Source: JAWPMV01 sp039819665 (GTDB lineage Bacteria; Bacteroidota; Bacteroidia; J057). Taken from it: a stretch of 64,000 nucleotides of DNA. Location: assembly GCA_039819665.1 (NCBI GenBank), contig JBCBRM010000013.1, positions 62,001-126,000 on the forward strand, read 5' to 3'. This document shows, piece by piece, positions 44,929-54,837 of this stretch (the stretch's first letter is position 1; the number at the start of each line of letters is the position of its first letter). Made by a program: the position numbers and the translations under genes. The notes beneath the pieces were generated by a model, which was not told the DNA's origin, did no database searches, and saw only the letters and a list, made by a program, of their open reading frames with translations.

Positions 44929-45216
44929 TTTGATTTGGATTAGGATTGTTATACTGAGCAAACAGGCAGAAATAAAATTTTGTTTAATATTTTTTTAAAA
45001 AAGTTAAACAAAAATAACAAAACACCCTTTTAAAGTCATTTAGAAGGGTTTTTGATTAGGAGAAAATTTTAGAATTGTTAAAGAATAAGTAGGAAGCTCT
45101 CTTTGATTTTTATGAATTTTTAAGAGAAATACAGCCAAATACTTTCCCAATCTTTTGAATAATTGAAGCATCCTTCCTAAGTTGATTAAAAGCTACTATT
45201 CGCTGAGCCAGTAATA

Positions 45217-45810
45217 ATGTTTAAGCAAGAAAGCGACGCGGAAATTTGGAAGGAGATTAAGCAAGATCACCAAGGAGCACTATCTGAACTTTTCTACAGA
45301 TATAGTGACTTACTGCTTAGCTATTGTCTGACCATTACCCAGGATCGCGACTTGATCAAAGACTGCATCCAGGAACTTTTTCTGGATATCTGGAAACGGA
45401 GAGATAAACTGGCAGAAGTTGAAAAAGTAAAGTACTATTTACTAAGTGTTATAAGGCGCATTTTATTGAGAAGGCTAAAAGCTGACGAAAGGAAATTACA
45501 AATAGAACTGCCCCATCTTGAAACCAGTAGCCGTTCTGAGGAAAGCAAAACCATAGAGAAAGAATCCCTGCAAAATCAACAGCTCTACATGACCGAAAAA
45601 ATCAATCTGCTTCCGGAAAGGCAGAAAGAGGTCATTTACCTTCGTTATTATCTGGGGATGAGCCATGATGAGATTTGCGAAATTATGGACATTCGTAAAC
45701 AAGCCGCCTGGAATCTCCTTTCGCGTGCAATTAAGAAATTACGGGACATTATTGAGGACCCGAGAACCTCTGTTATCCTCTTAGGCATACTCGCCATTCC
45801 CCAATCCTAA
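45217..45810 (+). CDS. ECF-type RNA polymerase sigma factor (FecI-like)
   Basis: Sigma factor of 197 residues. Region 2 spans about 25-90 (LFYRYSDLLLSYCLTITQDRDLIKDCIQELFLDIWKRRDKL) and region 4 about 125-180 (LPERQKEVIYLRYYLGMSHDEICEIM with a helix-turn-helix). The C-terminal tail is hydrophobic. This is the Bacteroidota group that pairs with FecR and a TonB receptor: an anti-sigma gene follows 88 bases downstream and a TonB receptor after that. It should direct transcription of the transport genes when the receptor binds its ligand. Confidence 0.92.
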   Translation: MFKQESDAEIWKEIKQDHQGALSELFYRYSDLLLSYCLTITQDRDLIKDCIQELFLDIWKRRDKLAEVEKVKYYLLSVIRRILLRRLKADERKLQIELPHLETSSRSEESKTIEKESLQNQQLYMTEKINLLPERQKEVIYLRYYLGMSHDEICEIMDIRKQAAWNLLSRAIKKLRDIIEDPRTSVILLGILAIPQS

Positions 45811-45898
45811 ATTTTTTTTCAATCAAGTGAGTAGGATTTGATTCTATAGGGTACTTGCTTTTGTATCTACCTAAAAAGATAAGAAAGCATTGACTTAC

Positions 45899-46921
45899 AT
45901 GAATCCCGATAAATATCAGTCTTTTTCCTATTCTGACTTTGCCGCAGATGAAATTTTCATTGAATGGGTCCTGAACCCGGAAGTGGAAGTTGAGAACTTT
46001 TGGAAGACTTTTATTCAACAACATCCCGAAAAGCTGGCGGAAATAGAATCTGCCAGAAAAATCATTCTTACTTCTCGTGAACTTATCTCTCTACCCAAAT
46101 TTGATTCAGAGGAAAAAGATAAGCTTAATGAAAACATCCTCTCTGCTATTGCTACTGAACAGAGGCCTTTAAGGGAAATGAAAAGGAGAACGCCTGCCTG
46201 GATGAAATGGGCAGCTGTAATCTTATTGTTATCATCTATAGGTTCAATCCTCTACTTCAGCCAAAATCAGATCGCAAAGACAAGCTATATAACCAGTTAT
46301 GGAGAAATAAAGAGCTTTAAATTGCCAGATGGATCTATGGTCAAGCTACATGCCAATTCACAATTGACCTTTGATAAAGAATGGAAAGAAGGAGCAGATC
46401 GGGAAGTTCGCTTGAAGGGAGAGGCTTATTTCGAAGTAGAAAAGAAGCTAAAAACGAATGCCAAGTTTAGTGTTTTGACCGAAGACCTGAAGGTCGAGGT
46501 TCTGGGAACAGAATTTAATGTAGATACCCGTGAAGAAAAGACAGAGGTGGTGCTAAATGAAGGAAGTATCCGATTGAAGCTGGAAGATGACGAGAAGCAA
46601 AGTATTCTCATGGAACCCGGCGATCTGGTCACTTTCTCCCAAAAGCATAAAGAGCTAAATCAAAGAAAAGTAGATGCTGGCATCAGAATAAGCTGGAAAG
46701 AAGGAATACAGCATTTTGACAAAGCACCTTTAGCCGAAGTAATCAATCAAATAGAGGAAATATATGGGATAAAAATCGACATCCAGGATCAAGAACTACT
46801 CAAGCGTAATCTAACTATCGGCATTCCAGTCGAAAATCTGGAAATCGCCTTAGCAACACTCGAAAGCATCCTTGGAAAAGGAATCGCACCTACTACTGAA
46901 AATCAATTCCGGATCAAATAA
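45899..46921 (+). CDS. FecR-type anti-sigma regulator
   Basis: Membrane anti-sigma protein of 340 residues from the ATG at 45899; a TTG three codons earlier is less likely. A cytoplasmic N-terminal domain (about 1-100) is followed by one transmembrane helix (MKWAAVILLLSSIGSILYFS), then the periplasmic FecR domain (TSYGEIKSFKLPDGSMVKLHANS, EVEVLGTEFNV-type block) and a C-terminal DUF4974-like domain (IRISWKEGIQHFDKAPLAEVINQIEE). It should touch the signalling domain of the TonB receptor encoded 69 bases downstream and control the ECF sigma factor encoded upstream. Confidence 0.92.
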   Translation: MNPDKYQSFSYSDFAADEIFIEWVLNPEVEVENFWKTFIQQHPEKLAEIESARKIILTSRELISLPKFDSEEKDKLNENILSAIATEQRPLREMKRRTPAWMKWAAVILLLSSIGSILYFSQNQIAKTSYITSYGEIKSFKLPDGSMVKLHANSQLTFDKEWKEGADREVRLKGEAYFEVEKKLKTNAKFSVLTEDLKVEVLGTEFNVDTREEKTEVVLNEGSIRLKLEDDEKQSILMEPGDLVTFSQKHKELNQRKVDAGIRISWKEGIQHFDKAPLAEVINQIEEIYGIKIDIQDQELLKRNLTIGIPVENLEIALATLESILGKGIAPTTENQFRIK

Positions 46922-46990
46922 AAACGGCCGGGCGCAAATTGGCCTTTGCCCCGACCTGTGTTAATCAAAATAACTTAACTACTCAAAACT

Positions 46991-49900
46991 ATGAGATTAG
47001 GACCACTACTAAAAATAAGCCTCGGAATTTTTTTATTCCTTCCGGGCTTATGCTACACCAGCCTGCAGGGGGCAGACGCTCCTCCAAAGGCTAGCGAGAT
47101 CGCTCAGGAAATGTACCTGGTCGATGCGCTCAATGAATTAAGCGAAGAATTTCAGGTTATTTTTTCCTTCGATTCCGACCTGCTCGAAGGAGTAACCGTA
47201 GATTTTGAATTCCAGGAAACTCAATCACTCGAAAGCAACATTAATCGTCTCCTGGTAAAAACCCATTTCCGCTATAAGCATCTGGGGGATAAGTACTATG
47301 TCATCTATCAAAACGATAAGGCTGGAAACCGAAAACTGAAGAAAATGGCCCGTAAGGTCAAGCAGCTTCAGGATTTGGAAGAAAAAGGAGGAATCAGCCT
47401 TCATAGCTCCAGTTCAGGGTCTCGCGCCAAACTCAGCAATATTGCGCGTACCGTAAAGAAGATGGAAGAACTGCGCAAACAGATAAGCGGAACAGTCACT
47501 GACGAAGAGGGCATGCCTCTCATTGGAGCGACTGTTAAAGTAAAAGGCGCGGCTATTGGAACGAATACAGATGGTGAAGGGAAATTCTCTCTGGATGTTC
47601 CCGATGGTTCTACTTTGGTTATCTCTTACATTGGATATGAGACGAAGGAAGTAAAAGTTGGGAATGAAAGTACGATCGATATCATCCTTACTTCCGGGCT
47701 GAATCTGGAAGGAATTACCGTAACTGGTTCTAGAGGTAAGCCTCGTACGGACCTCGATAGCCCTGTGCCCATCGATGCGATTCAGGCCAGTGAGCTGTTC
47801 AAAACCGGTCAGCCTGATATTGCTCAGTCTATTCACTTTACTGTACCTTCTTTCAGTGCACAGAAGTTTGGTATCAACGACCTTGCTCCCCTGATTGACC
47901 CCGCTCAATTGAGAGGTTTAGGTTCAGACCAAACCCTGTTGTTGGTAAATGGAAAAAGACGCCATAAAGTGGCTTTTTTTAATGGGAATGATGGAGTTGG
48001 TAAAGGTCAGTTAGGTAATGACATCAACTCTATTCCATCCATGGCAGTAGAACGCGTAGAAATCCTGCGTGATGGTGCTGCTGCTCAATATGGTTCTGAT
48101 GCGATTGCAGGGGTTGTAAGCATGCAGCTCAAGCAAAACCGTTCAGGCGGCTCATTCCAATCTTACATTGGTTCTACTTTTACCTCCCCTAAATATGACG
48201 ACATCACCAATAGAGGAACGGAAGGGGAAAAGATCTACGGGGACGATCCTATTACAGATGGAAATACATTCTCTTCTTCTTTGAACTTTGGTTTGCCCTG
48301 GGGACAGGATGGGTTTATAAGTACGACCCTTAACTTCTCCCATATGGATCCCACCGACCGTTCTGGCTCCTATTCACATAGTTCCGGATGGTATGTTCCT
48401 GAGCAGTATGAACCTCTGGGCTTGACCGATGAGCAGCTTCAGGCACAAAATGGAATCGATCCCGACCGTGCAGTTTTAGGTACAGCCGAAAATACCAATG
48501 GTGGCTTATTCATCAATGCTGGTAAACCCATCAATGAGAACTGGGATTTCTATGGAATGGCTGGTTATACCAAAAAGCAAATCATCGGGGGTGTATTTAC
48601 TCGTACACCTGCCAGAACAAGCCGTGCAGTATTAGACATCTTCCCGGATGGATACAATCCAGAAGTACCTTCTCGTTTGACGGACTGGCAAATCCTTTCC
48701 GGCATCAAAGGTAATCTTGGTGGAGGTTGGAATGCTGACTTCAGCATGGGATACAGTGGAAATGATGTTCAGTTGTTTGCCAGAAATACTGTCAACCCAA
48801 GTATGGGTTCCGCTTCTCCTACTCAGTTCTATACAGGAGGATTGCGCGTAACTCAAAGCATCATAAACGTTGACCTAACCAAAGCACTTTCTGATAATGT
48901 AAACCTCGCTATCGGTTCTGAATACCGTCGTGAAACCTATGAGCAGTCTGAAGGACAAAGAGAATCCTGGTTCCCGGGACCATTGAGTACAGAAGGACGC
49001 GATATAGGTTCCTCTGGTAGAGAAGGATTTACGCCTGCTTCAACCGGATTCTGGGACAGAAATAACCTGGGTATCTATGCCGAACTGGAAGCTGATATCA
49101 CCGAAGACTTTCTGGTAACCGTAGCCGGTCGTTTTGAGGACTATTCTGATTTTGGTTCAGATTTCTCCTGGAAACTGGCAACTCGTTACAAAATTACCGA
49201 TGCAATTTCTTTAAGAGGTTCACTCAACCGCTCTTTCAGGGCACCTGCCTTGGCCCAGACACATTACAGCAACTTCAGCCAGATTTCTTTCGACAGTGAT
49301 GGATCATCCATTGTTTCTCCGACTCTGCCCATTAGAGACTCTCGCGTAGCAAGTGCTTTTGGAATTGAAAACCTGACACAGGAAACTTCTTTCGATATTG
49401 CCTTAGGTGCAACAGCGAAGTTTGGCGATTTGAAGATTACGCTTGATGCCTATCAGATCGCGGTTGATGACCGTATCTTTATTGCACAAGTTGCAGCTTC
49501 TGACTTCCCGGCTTTCAGTACTTCTGGTTTCGACGATATCAACTTCTTTACCAATGCGATTAATACCACTACCCAGGGACTTGACTTTGTAGCGACCTGG
49601 AGAAAAGTGGTAACGCCTACCAATTACTTCAATATCTCATTGGCCGTGAACTTCAACGAAACTACCATTGACGAATTGAACGTAACCGATCAATTGGCAC
49701 CCCATATTTCTTTCGACAGAACCAATAATGGAAGTGATTTCTTCATCTATCTGGTTGAAGGAACACCTACACGCAAAATCATTCTGAGCCCATCTTACCG
49801 AATAGGACCGATTACTTTGCTGGCTCGTATCAGTAACTTCGGTGAGGTAAGTGAGCCAAGACTAAGATTTAATGCAGATTTGAATGAGTGGGATGACAAT

Positions 49901-50140
49901 CCTCCTGGAGGTGGTGAGCCACAAAGACTTGGATCCAAATCCCTGGTAGACCTTTCTGCTACAGTTCATTTCTCCGACAAGCTATCTCTGACAGGTGGTG
50001 TAAACAACCTTTTTGATGTGTATCCGGATATGCTGAGAGAAGGACAGGTGAGAGGTGAAGTAATTTATTCAAGAAGGGTGAATCAGTTCGGTACCAACGG
50101 ACGTTTCCTCAACCTGACCTTGAATTACAATTGGGACTAA
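46991..50140 (+). CDS. TonB-dependent outer-membrane receptor with STN signalling domain
   Basis: Outer-membrane receptor of 1049 residues. After a signal peptide, residues of about 40-105 form the STN (secretin/TonB N-terminal) domain used to signal through FecR (MYLVDALNELSEEFQVIFSF). A charged linker is followed by a carboxypeptidase-regulatory-like domain (ISGTVTDEEGMPLIGATVKV, from about 165), the plug from about 255 (LLVNGKRRHK, ERVEILRDGAAAQYGSDAIAG) and the barrel, ending in LNLTLNYNWD with an aromatic near the end. It is not a SusC type and has no SusD partner. A strong terminator follows before the catabolic and transport genes, which it probably serves. Confidence 0.93.
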   Translation: MRLGPLLKISLGIFLFLPGLCYTSLQGADAPPKASEIAQEMYLVDALNELSEEFQVIFSFDSDLLEGVTVDFEFQETQSLESNINRLLVKTHFRYKHLGDKYYVIYQNDKAGNRKLKKMARKVKQLQDLEEKGGISLHSSSSGSRAKLSNIARTVKKMEELRKQISGTVTDEEGMPLIGATVKVKGAAIGTNTDGEGKFSLDVPDGSTLVISYIGYETKEVKVGNESTIDIILTSGLNLEGITVTGSRGKPRTDLDSPVPIDAIQASELFKTGQPDIAQSIHFTVPSFSAQKFGINDLAPLIDPAQLRGLGSDQTLLLVNGKRRHKVAFFNGNDGVGKGQLGNDINSIPSMAVERVEILRDGAAAQYGSDAIAGVVSMQLKQNRSGGSFQSYIGSTFTSPKYDDITNRGTEGEKIYGDDPITDGNTFSSSLNFGLPWGQDGFISTTLNFSHMDPTDRSGSYSHSSGWYVPEQYEPLGLTDEQLQAQNGIDPDRAVLGTAENTNGGLFINAGKPINENWDFYGMAGYTKKQIIGGVFTRTPARTSRAVLDIFPDGYNPEVPSRLTDWQILSGIKGNLGGGWNADFSMGYSGNDVQLFARNTVNPSMGSASPTQFYTGGLRVTQSIINVDLTKALSDNVNLAIGSEYRRETYEQSEGQRESWFPGPLSTEGRDIGSSGREGFTPASTGFWDRNNLGIYAELEADITEDFLVTVAGRFEDYSDFGSDFSWKLATRYKITDAISLRGSLNRSFRAPALAQTHYSNFSQISFDSDGSSIVSPTLPIRDSRVASAFGIENLTQETSFDIALGATAKFGDLKITLDAYQIAVDDRIFIAQVAASDFPAFSTSGFDDINFFTNAINTTTQGLDFVATWRKVVTPTNYFNISLAVNFNETTIDELNVTDQLAPHISFDRTNNGSDFFIYLVEGTPTRKIILSPSYRIGPITLLARISNFGEVSEPRLRFNADLNEWDDNPPGGGEPQRLGSKSLVDLSATVHFSDKLSLTGGVNNLFDVYPDMLREGQVRGEVIYSRRVNQFGTNGRFLNLTLNYNWD

Positions 50141-50170
50141 ATTTCATGTAACATTATATCATATCATTGA

Positions 50171-50206
50171 AAAGGGGAATTTGCTGTCTGGCAAATTCCC
50201 TTTTTT
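50171..50206 (+). terminator. Strong intrinsic terminator after the TonB receptor gene
   Basis: A 10-base stem (GGGAATTTGC at 50175-50184 with GCAAATTCCC at 50191-50200) has a 6-base loop and is followed by six T residues. It lies 24 bases before the ATG of the flavoprotein gene, so downstream genes rely on read-through or on a promoter inside the hairpin region. Confidence 0.88.
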
Positions 50207-50230
50207 CTCCCAAAAGAATCAAACAGCCTA

Positions 50231-51715
50231 ATGAGCAAGAAGAAAGTAGTAGTAGTTGGCAGTGGAAATGCAGCCTTATGCGCAGGAATTGCTGCACTGG
50301 AAAAAGGTGCGGAGGTATTGATGGTAGAAAAAGCCTCTGAAAAAGAAGCAGGTGGGAATAGCCGATACACAGCTGGTGCAATGCGCTTTGTGTACAATTC
50401 CAATGAAGACCTCATGCCTTTATTGTTGAATCCGGAAGACGAAAAACTGGAACATACCGAATTTGGGGCTTATCCTAAGGAGAAATTTCAGCAGGATCTC
50501 CTCAACTTCAATGGAGGAAATCCGCTTTCCATGCACCAGCATATCCTGATCGATCGAAGCTATGACACCTTAAGATGGATGGGGGAGCATAATATCCGCT
50601 TTGAGCCCATTTATTCCCGTCAAAGTTTCGAAAAAGATGGAAAATTTATCTTCTGGGGAGGATTAACCCTGGAGGCAAAGGGAGAAGGAGTTGGTTTGAT
50701 TGAAGCAGAAATGGCTGCCTTTGAAAAATTGGGGGGCGAAATTCAGTACGTAACCGCTGCAGAGGAATTGATGCTTGATGGAGAGAAAGTCGTCGGAATT
50801 ATTTGCCAGGGACCTCATGGAAAAATTGAGATTCCCGCTGATGCAGTAATTCTGGGATCGGGAGGCTTTGAAGCCAGTCCTGAACTACGGGAAAAATACA
50901 TGGGTGGAAACTGGGGAAAATCGAAAGTAAGAGGCACACCCCACAATACGGGCAAAGGCCTCGAAATGGCATTGGCTGCGGGAGGTGTATTTCATGGAAT
51001 CGAAGACGGCTGCCATGCGGTACCCATGGACCTGAATATGCCCAATTATGGCAACCTTGAGATTCCCTATATCGAAAGAAAACACTACCGAAAAATATGT
51101 TACTTCCTCGGCATCATGCTCAATGAAGAAGGAAATCGCTTTGTCGACGAAGGAGAAAATTTCCGAAACTATACCTACGCTCAATTTGGCCGTGCCATCC
51201 TGAATCAGCCGAATCAGTTTGCCTGGCAAATTTTCGATAAAAAGGTAGAGCATCTCCTATACAGCGAATATAGATTTTGGGACGCAAGTTTTGTGGAGGC
51301 AGATACTTTGGAAGAATTGGTGGGGAAACTGGAAGGGGTCGATCATGCAGAAGCCCTGAAAAGCATCAAGGAATACAATGCAGCTGTAGATAGGCAGGCA
51401 GAATTTGATCCGACTATCCTGGATGGAAAAAGTACCCAAGGCCTTTCGCTTAACAAAACAAATTGGGCCAATACGCTGGATACACCGCCTTACAAGGCCT
51501 ATCCGGTAACTTGCGGAATTACCTTTACCTATGGAGGCATAAAGGTAAACGAGAATGCTGCTGTACTGAATAATGCCGATAAGCCCATCGAAGGCCTCTT
51601 CGCCTGTGGAGAAATGGTAGGCGGCGTATTTTATTATGGGTATCCCGGCGGATCGGGCTTGACTTCGGGAGCGGTATTCGGCAGATTAGCAGGGCATTCG
51701 GCAGCAGATCTATAG
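50231..51715 (+). CDS. FAD-dependent dehydrogenase, TcuA-like (fumarate-reductase flavoprotein family)
   Basis: Cytoplasmic flavoprotein of 494 residues without signal peptide. The FAD site is VVVVGSGNAALCAGIAALEKG, then GGNSRYTAGAMRF, and the C-terminal FAD motif YGYPGGSGLTSGAVFGRLAG. The active-site block includes the start TCGITFTYGGIKVN. It most resembles tricarballylate dehydrogenase TcuA, which oxidises tricarballylate to cis-aconitate. TcuB, its usual electron-transfer partner, is not present. The five genes that follow (binding protein, TctA-TctB, PrpF-like, hydroxyacid dehydrogenase) form one operon of polycarboxylate character. Substrate may be tricarballylate or another unsaturatable acid. 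Confidence 0.82.
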   Translation: MSKKKVVVVGSGNAALCAGIAALEKGAEVLMVEKASEKEAGGNSRYTAGAMRFVYNSNEDLMPLLLNPEDEKLEHTEFGAYPKEKFQQDLLNFNGGNPLSMHQHILIDRSYDTLRWMGEHNIRFEPIYSRQSFEKDGKFIFWGGLTLEAKGEGVGLIEAEMAAFEKLGGEIQYVTAAEELMLDGEKVVGIICQGPHGKIEIPADAVILGSGGFEASPELREKYMGGNWGKSKVRGTPHNTGKGLEMALAAGGVFHGIEDGCHAVPMDLNMPNYGNLEIPYIERKHYRKICYFLGIMLNEEGNRFVDEGENFRNYTYAQFGRAILNQPNQFAWQIFDKKVEHLLYSEYRFWDASFVEADTLEELVGKLEGVDHAEALKSIKEYNAAVDRQAEFDPTILDGKSTQGLSLNKTNWANTLDTPPYKAYPVTCGITFTYGGIKVNENAAVLNNADKPIEGLFACGEMVGGVFYYGYPGGSGLTSGAVFGRLAGHSAADL

Positions 51716-51743
51716 GAAAGTTGAAAAAATTACTACTACTCAC

Positions 51744-52877
51744 ATGGAAACTAAAGAGCTAAAGCAGATCATAGGACTTAGCATAGCATTTCTCGCGACC
51801 TATTTTCTATTTACTTTTCTGACTAAGCAAGAATCTCCGGCAAATTTGGAGGCCAAAGGCCAAAGCCTGGCTACTGCTTATTTTAAGGACAAAACCATCG
51901 AATGGGTAATTCCCTTCAAAGAAGGTGGTGGTGGAGATACCTGGGCGCGATTTAATGCCCCATTTTTCCAAAAACACATTCCCGGCAATCCCATCATCGT
52001 GGTCAACAACATTCCTGGTGGAGGATCGATCAAGGGCGCCAACCTTTTCGCAGATCGTGTAAAGCCTGACGGAATCATGATCCTTGGTACATCAGGGACA
52101 ACCCAAATGCCCTATTTGCTGGATGATCCACGCGTACGCTACGATTACAAAAAGTACAAACCCATAATGGCTTATCCTACGGGCGGGGTGGTCTATTGCA
52201 ATCCCAATATCGGTGTAAAATCTACTGCTGATCTGGCCAAAATCAAGGACATGCCCTTAAAATATGCCAGCCAGGGCCCTACATCTCTTGACATCGTTCC
52301 CATGTTCTCTTTTGATTTGCTGGGATTGGATGTTCAAGCAGTTTTTGGCTTTAGGGGAAGGGGTGCTGGAAGATTGGCTTTCGAAAGGGGAGAGGTGCTC
52401 ATCGATTACCAAACCTCTTCGGCATATCTGAAAAATGTGCTTCCCCTGGTAGAAGCAGGAGATGCCGTTCCGCTTTTTAGTTTCGGTGCATTAGATGAAA
52501 ATGGAAATCTGGTCAGAGATCCCAGTTTCCCCGACTTGCCTCATTTTGGGGAAGTATATGAAGACATGGGCTTTGAACGCTCCGGCATCAAATGGGATAC
52601 CTGGTTTGCCTTTATGGCGGCAGGATTTGGGGGAATGAAGCTCTTGCTGACCCCAAATGAGACTCCAGATGAAATCGTAGCCGAATACCAAAAAGCCATT
52701 GCCGCGATGAAAAAGGACGAGGAATACCTCAGCTCCAAAGTAAAGGCCCTGGGTTTTTATGAGCAATCCATCGGTGAGAAGGCGAAAAAAATCTTTGACC
52801 TTGCCACCAATGTTGACGATGCCGAAACGGAATACATGAAGAATTGGCTCAGAGAAAAATACGATTTGAACATCTAA
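51744..52877 (+). CDS. TctC/Bug-type solute-binding protein, membrane anchored
   Basis: Solute-binding protein of 377 residues of the tripartite tricarboxylate transporter (TTT) family. It has the family core: IEWVIPFKEGGGGDTWARF, then PIIVVNNIPGGGSIKGANLF, and the second-lobe segment PLKYASQGPTSLDIVPM. The N terminus carries one hydrophobic helix (IIGLSIAFLATYFLFTFL) but no lipobox or clear cleavage site, so it may stay anchored in the inner membrane, unlike most soluble Bug proteins. Its gene is 28 bases after the flavoprotein and 9 bases before the TctA-TctB gene, its transport partner. Ligand unknown, probably a polycarboxylate. Confidence 0.85.
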   Translation: METKELKQIIGLSIAFLATYFLFTFLTKQESPANLEAKGQSLATAYFKDKTIEWVIPFKEGGGGDTWARFNAPFFQKHIPGNPIIVVNNIPGGGSIKGANLFADRVKPDGIMILGTSGTTQMPYLLDDPRVRYDYKKYKPIMAYPTGGVVYCNPNIGVKSTADLAKIKDMPLKYASQGPTSLDIVPMFSFDLLGLDVQAVFGFRGRGAGRLAFERGEVLIDYQTSSAYLKNVLPLVEAGDAVPLFSFGALDENGNLVRDPSFPDLPHFGEVYEDMGFERSGIKWDTWFAFMAAGFGGMKLLLTPNETPDEIVAEYQKAIAAMKKDEEYLSSKVKALGFYEQSIGEKAKKIFDLATNVDDAETEYMKNWLREKYDLNI

Positions 52878-52886
52878 TTCCCTCCC

Positions 52887-54836
52887 ATGCTCGATTTAGT
52901 ACTAGAAGCCTTCGCAACTTTGTTCTCCCCGGATCATTTCGCCTACCTGATGCTGGGAGTATTGCTGGGCCTTGTCATAGGTGTTTTTCCCGGCCTGGGA
53001 GGGATTGCAGGTTTGTCTTTGTTACTTCCTTTCCTCTACGGAATGGATGAAGTTTCGGCTCTCGCTACCTTAGTAGGATTGGTGGCAGTAATACCCACTT
53101 CGGCTACCTTTACCTCGGTCCTCATGGGGATACCCGGTTCCAGTTCCAGTCAGGCTACGGTCTTGGATGGATTTGCACTGGCGAAAAAAGGACAGGCATC
53201 CCGGGCTTTAGGAGCTGCCTTTTCATCCTCTTTATTTGGAGGCCTTTTCGGAGCCATTATTCTGACCTTTTTTGTCCAGATTGCCCGACCTGTTATCCTG
53301 ATATTCGGTTCGGCTGAACTTTTTATGTTGGCACTCTTTGGCCTTTCCATGGTAGGATCGCTTTCGGGCAAAAGTTTGGTGAAAGGCATCGTCGCTTGTG
53401 GGTTCGGAATCCTGGTAGGAAGCATAGGAGCTGCACCTGCAACGGGTGAATTTCGTATGATCTTCGGTATCAATTACCTCTATGATGGCTTGCCGCTTGT
53501 CGTGATAGCCTTATCCATATTTGCTTTCCCAGAAATCTCTGAACTCTTCCGAAAAGAAAGTTCCATTGCAGAAGGGGCCGAACTTGGCAAGGGAGGCTGG
53601 TTGAGCGGAGTAAAGGACTTGATTAAAAATAAATGGTTGGCTTTGCGTTGTGCAGGTATAGGAACCATTGTAGGTGCTATACCGGGTATGGGAGGAAGTG
53701 TGGTTGACTGGATTGCTTACGGGCATGTCGTCCAGACTTCCAAAGACAAATCGGCTTTTGGCAAGGGAGATATACGAGGCGTAATTGCTCCAGAGTCTGC
53801 CAATAATGCCAAGGAAGGCGGGGCTTTGATGCCGACCCTTTTATTTGGTATTCCTGGATCGGGTTCTATGGCCGTTTTTCTGGGAGGTATGGTCCTGATC
53901 GGAATTGAGGCAGGACCTTCCATGGTTACGACAGATATTGATTTGACCTACACCATCATCTGGTCGCTTGCGATTGCTAATGTCCTGGGAGCTGGTTTGT
54001 CCCTCTTCCTCGCAGGTCCCATTTCTAAACTCACCCAGATCAAGTTTAGCCTTCTCGCTCCATTTATGATCATGGTCATCAGTTTTGCAGCTTTTCAGGC
54101 GACCAAAGACATGATGGACCTATGGATGCTCATGATCTTTGGGGTGATTGGCATTTTTATGAAACGCTTTGGCTGGTCCCGACCGGCTTTTCTAATTGGT
54201 TTTGTATTGGCTACTCAGGCAGAAAGCTACCTGAATATGTCGGTGCAGTTCTATAGCTGGGAAATGTTCCTGAGACCCGGAGTTATCATCATCATGGTAT
54301 TATCGTTGATCTCCATTTATTTCAGCAGAAAGGGTACGGTTGATGAAAATGCCGAACTCATGGAAAGAGAGCGAAAAAAGAATTTGAGTCTTTCCCCCCA
54401 ATTGATCTTTGCGGTGGTGGTATTGCTCTTTATTCTCGTCGCTATTTTTGATGGAAATCAGCAATCCTTTTTAGGGGGGGTATTCCCTTTGGTTATTGCT
54501 TATGTCATACTTCCTTTTGCCCTTTACCTCATCTGGCTATTTGCAAAAGGAAAGCGAGACAATGCTGCAGTCTTTGATGCAGAACAAGTGGTTCCCGAAG
54601 GAACATTTAAAGCAAGCTGGTATGAACCTATAGTATGGATAGGAGCGCTCTACCTTTTGAGTACGCTGATCGGCTTCCTCCCGGCAATCATTTTATTCTT
54701 TGTTGCCTTCTTTACCCTGAAAGCCAAAACCAATCCGACCAAAACCGCTTTGCTTACTTTGGGCGGTGTCAGTCTCCTGATAGTATTTGGTTATTTCCTT
54801 AATCTCGAATTCCCACAAGGCCTTTTAATCAATTAA
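52887..54836 (+). CDS. TctA-TctB fusion, tripartite tricarboxylate transporter membrane subunit
   Basis: Membrane protein of 649 residues combining both TTT membrane subunits in one chain. Residues of about 1-495 are TctA, with the hallmark repeats VIGVFPGLGGIAGLSLL, LMGIPGSSSSQATVLDG, GAIPGMGGSVVDWIAYG and LLFGIPGSGSMAVFLGG. From about 498 a four-helix TctB-like domain follows (LSPQLIFAVVVLLFILVAIF, IVWIGALYLLSTLIGFLPAI). TctA and TctB are usually separate, with tctB first; here the order is A then B. It works with the binding protein encoded 9 bases upstream. TTT systems are common in Proteobacteria and unusual in Bacteroidota, which hints at transfer. Confidence 0.88.
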   Translation: MLDLVLEAFATLFSPDHFAYLMLGVLLGLVIGVFPGLGGIAGLSLLLPFLYGMDEVSALATLVGLVAVIPTSATFTSVLMGIPGSSSSQATVLDGFALAKKGQASRALGAAFSSSLFGGLFGAIILTFFVQIARPVILIFGSAELFMLALFGLSMVGSLSGKSLVKGIVACGFGILVGSIGAAPATGEFRMIFGINYLYDGLPLVVIALSIFAFPEISELFRKESSIAEGAELGKGGWLSGVKDLIKNKWLALRCAGIGTIVGAIPGMGGSVVDWIAYGHVVQTSKDKSAFGKGDIRGVIAPESANNAKEGGALMPTLLFGIPGSGSMAVFLGGMVLIGIEAGPSMVTTDIDLTYTIIWSLAIANVLGAGLSLFLAGPISKLTQIKFSLLAPFMIMVISFAAFQATKDMMDLWMLMIFGVIGIFMKRFGWSRPAFLIGFVLATQAESYLNMSVQFYSWEMFLRPGVIIIMVLSLISIYFSRKGTVDENAELMERERKKNLSLSPQLIFAVVVLLFILVAIFDGNQQSFLGGVFPLVIAYVILPFALYLIWLFAKGKRDNAAVFDAEQVVPEGTFKASWYEPIVWIGALYLLSTLIGFLPAIILFFVAFFTLKAKTNPTKTALLTLGGVSLLIVFGYFLNLEFPQGLLIN

Positions 54837-54837
54837 T

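Noticed and set aside
45024..45053. Hairpin-like ACCCTT/AAGGGT with T-run between the fasciclin and sigma-factor genes
   Set aside because: Only about six paired bases flanked by A/T tracts, and it lies between two divergent gene starts, so there is no transcript for it to end.
46930..46952. Hairpin GGGC(G)CAAA / TTTGCCC between FecR and TonB receptor genes
   Set aside because: It has a bulge and no T-run after it; might be an RNA-processing site but too weak to list.
47414..47908. Open minus-strand frame inside the TonB receptor gene
   Set aside because: Antisense of a certain gene, with low-quality composition and no recognisable domain.
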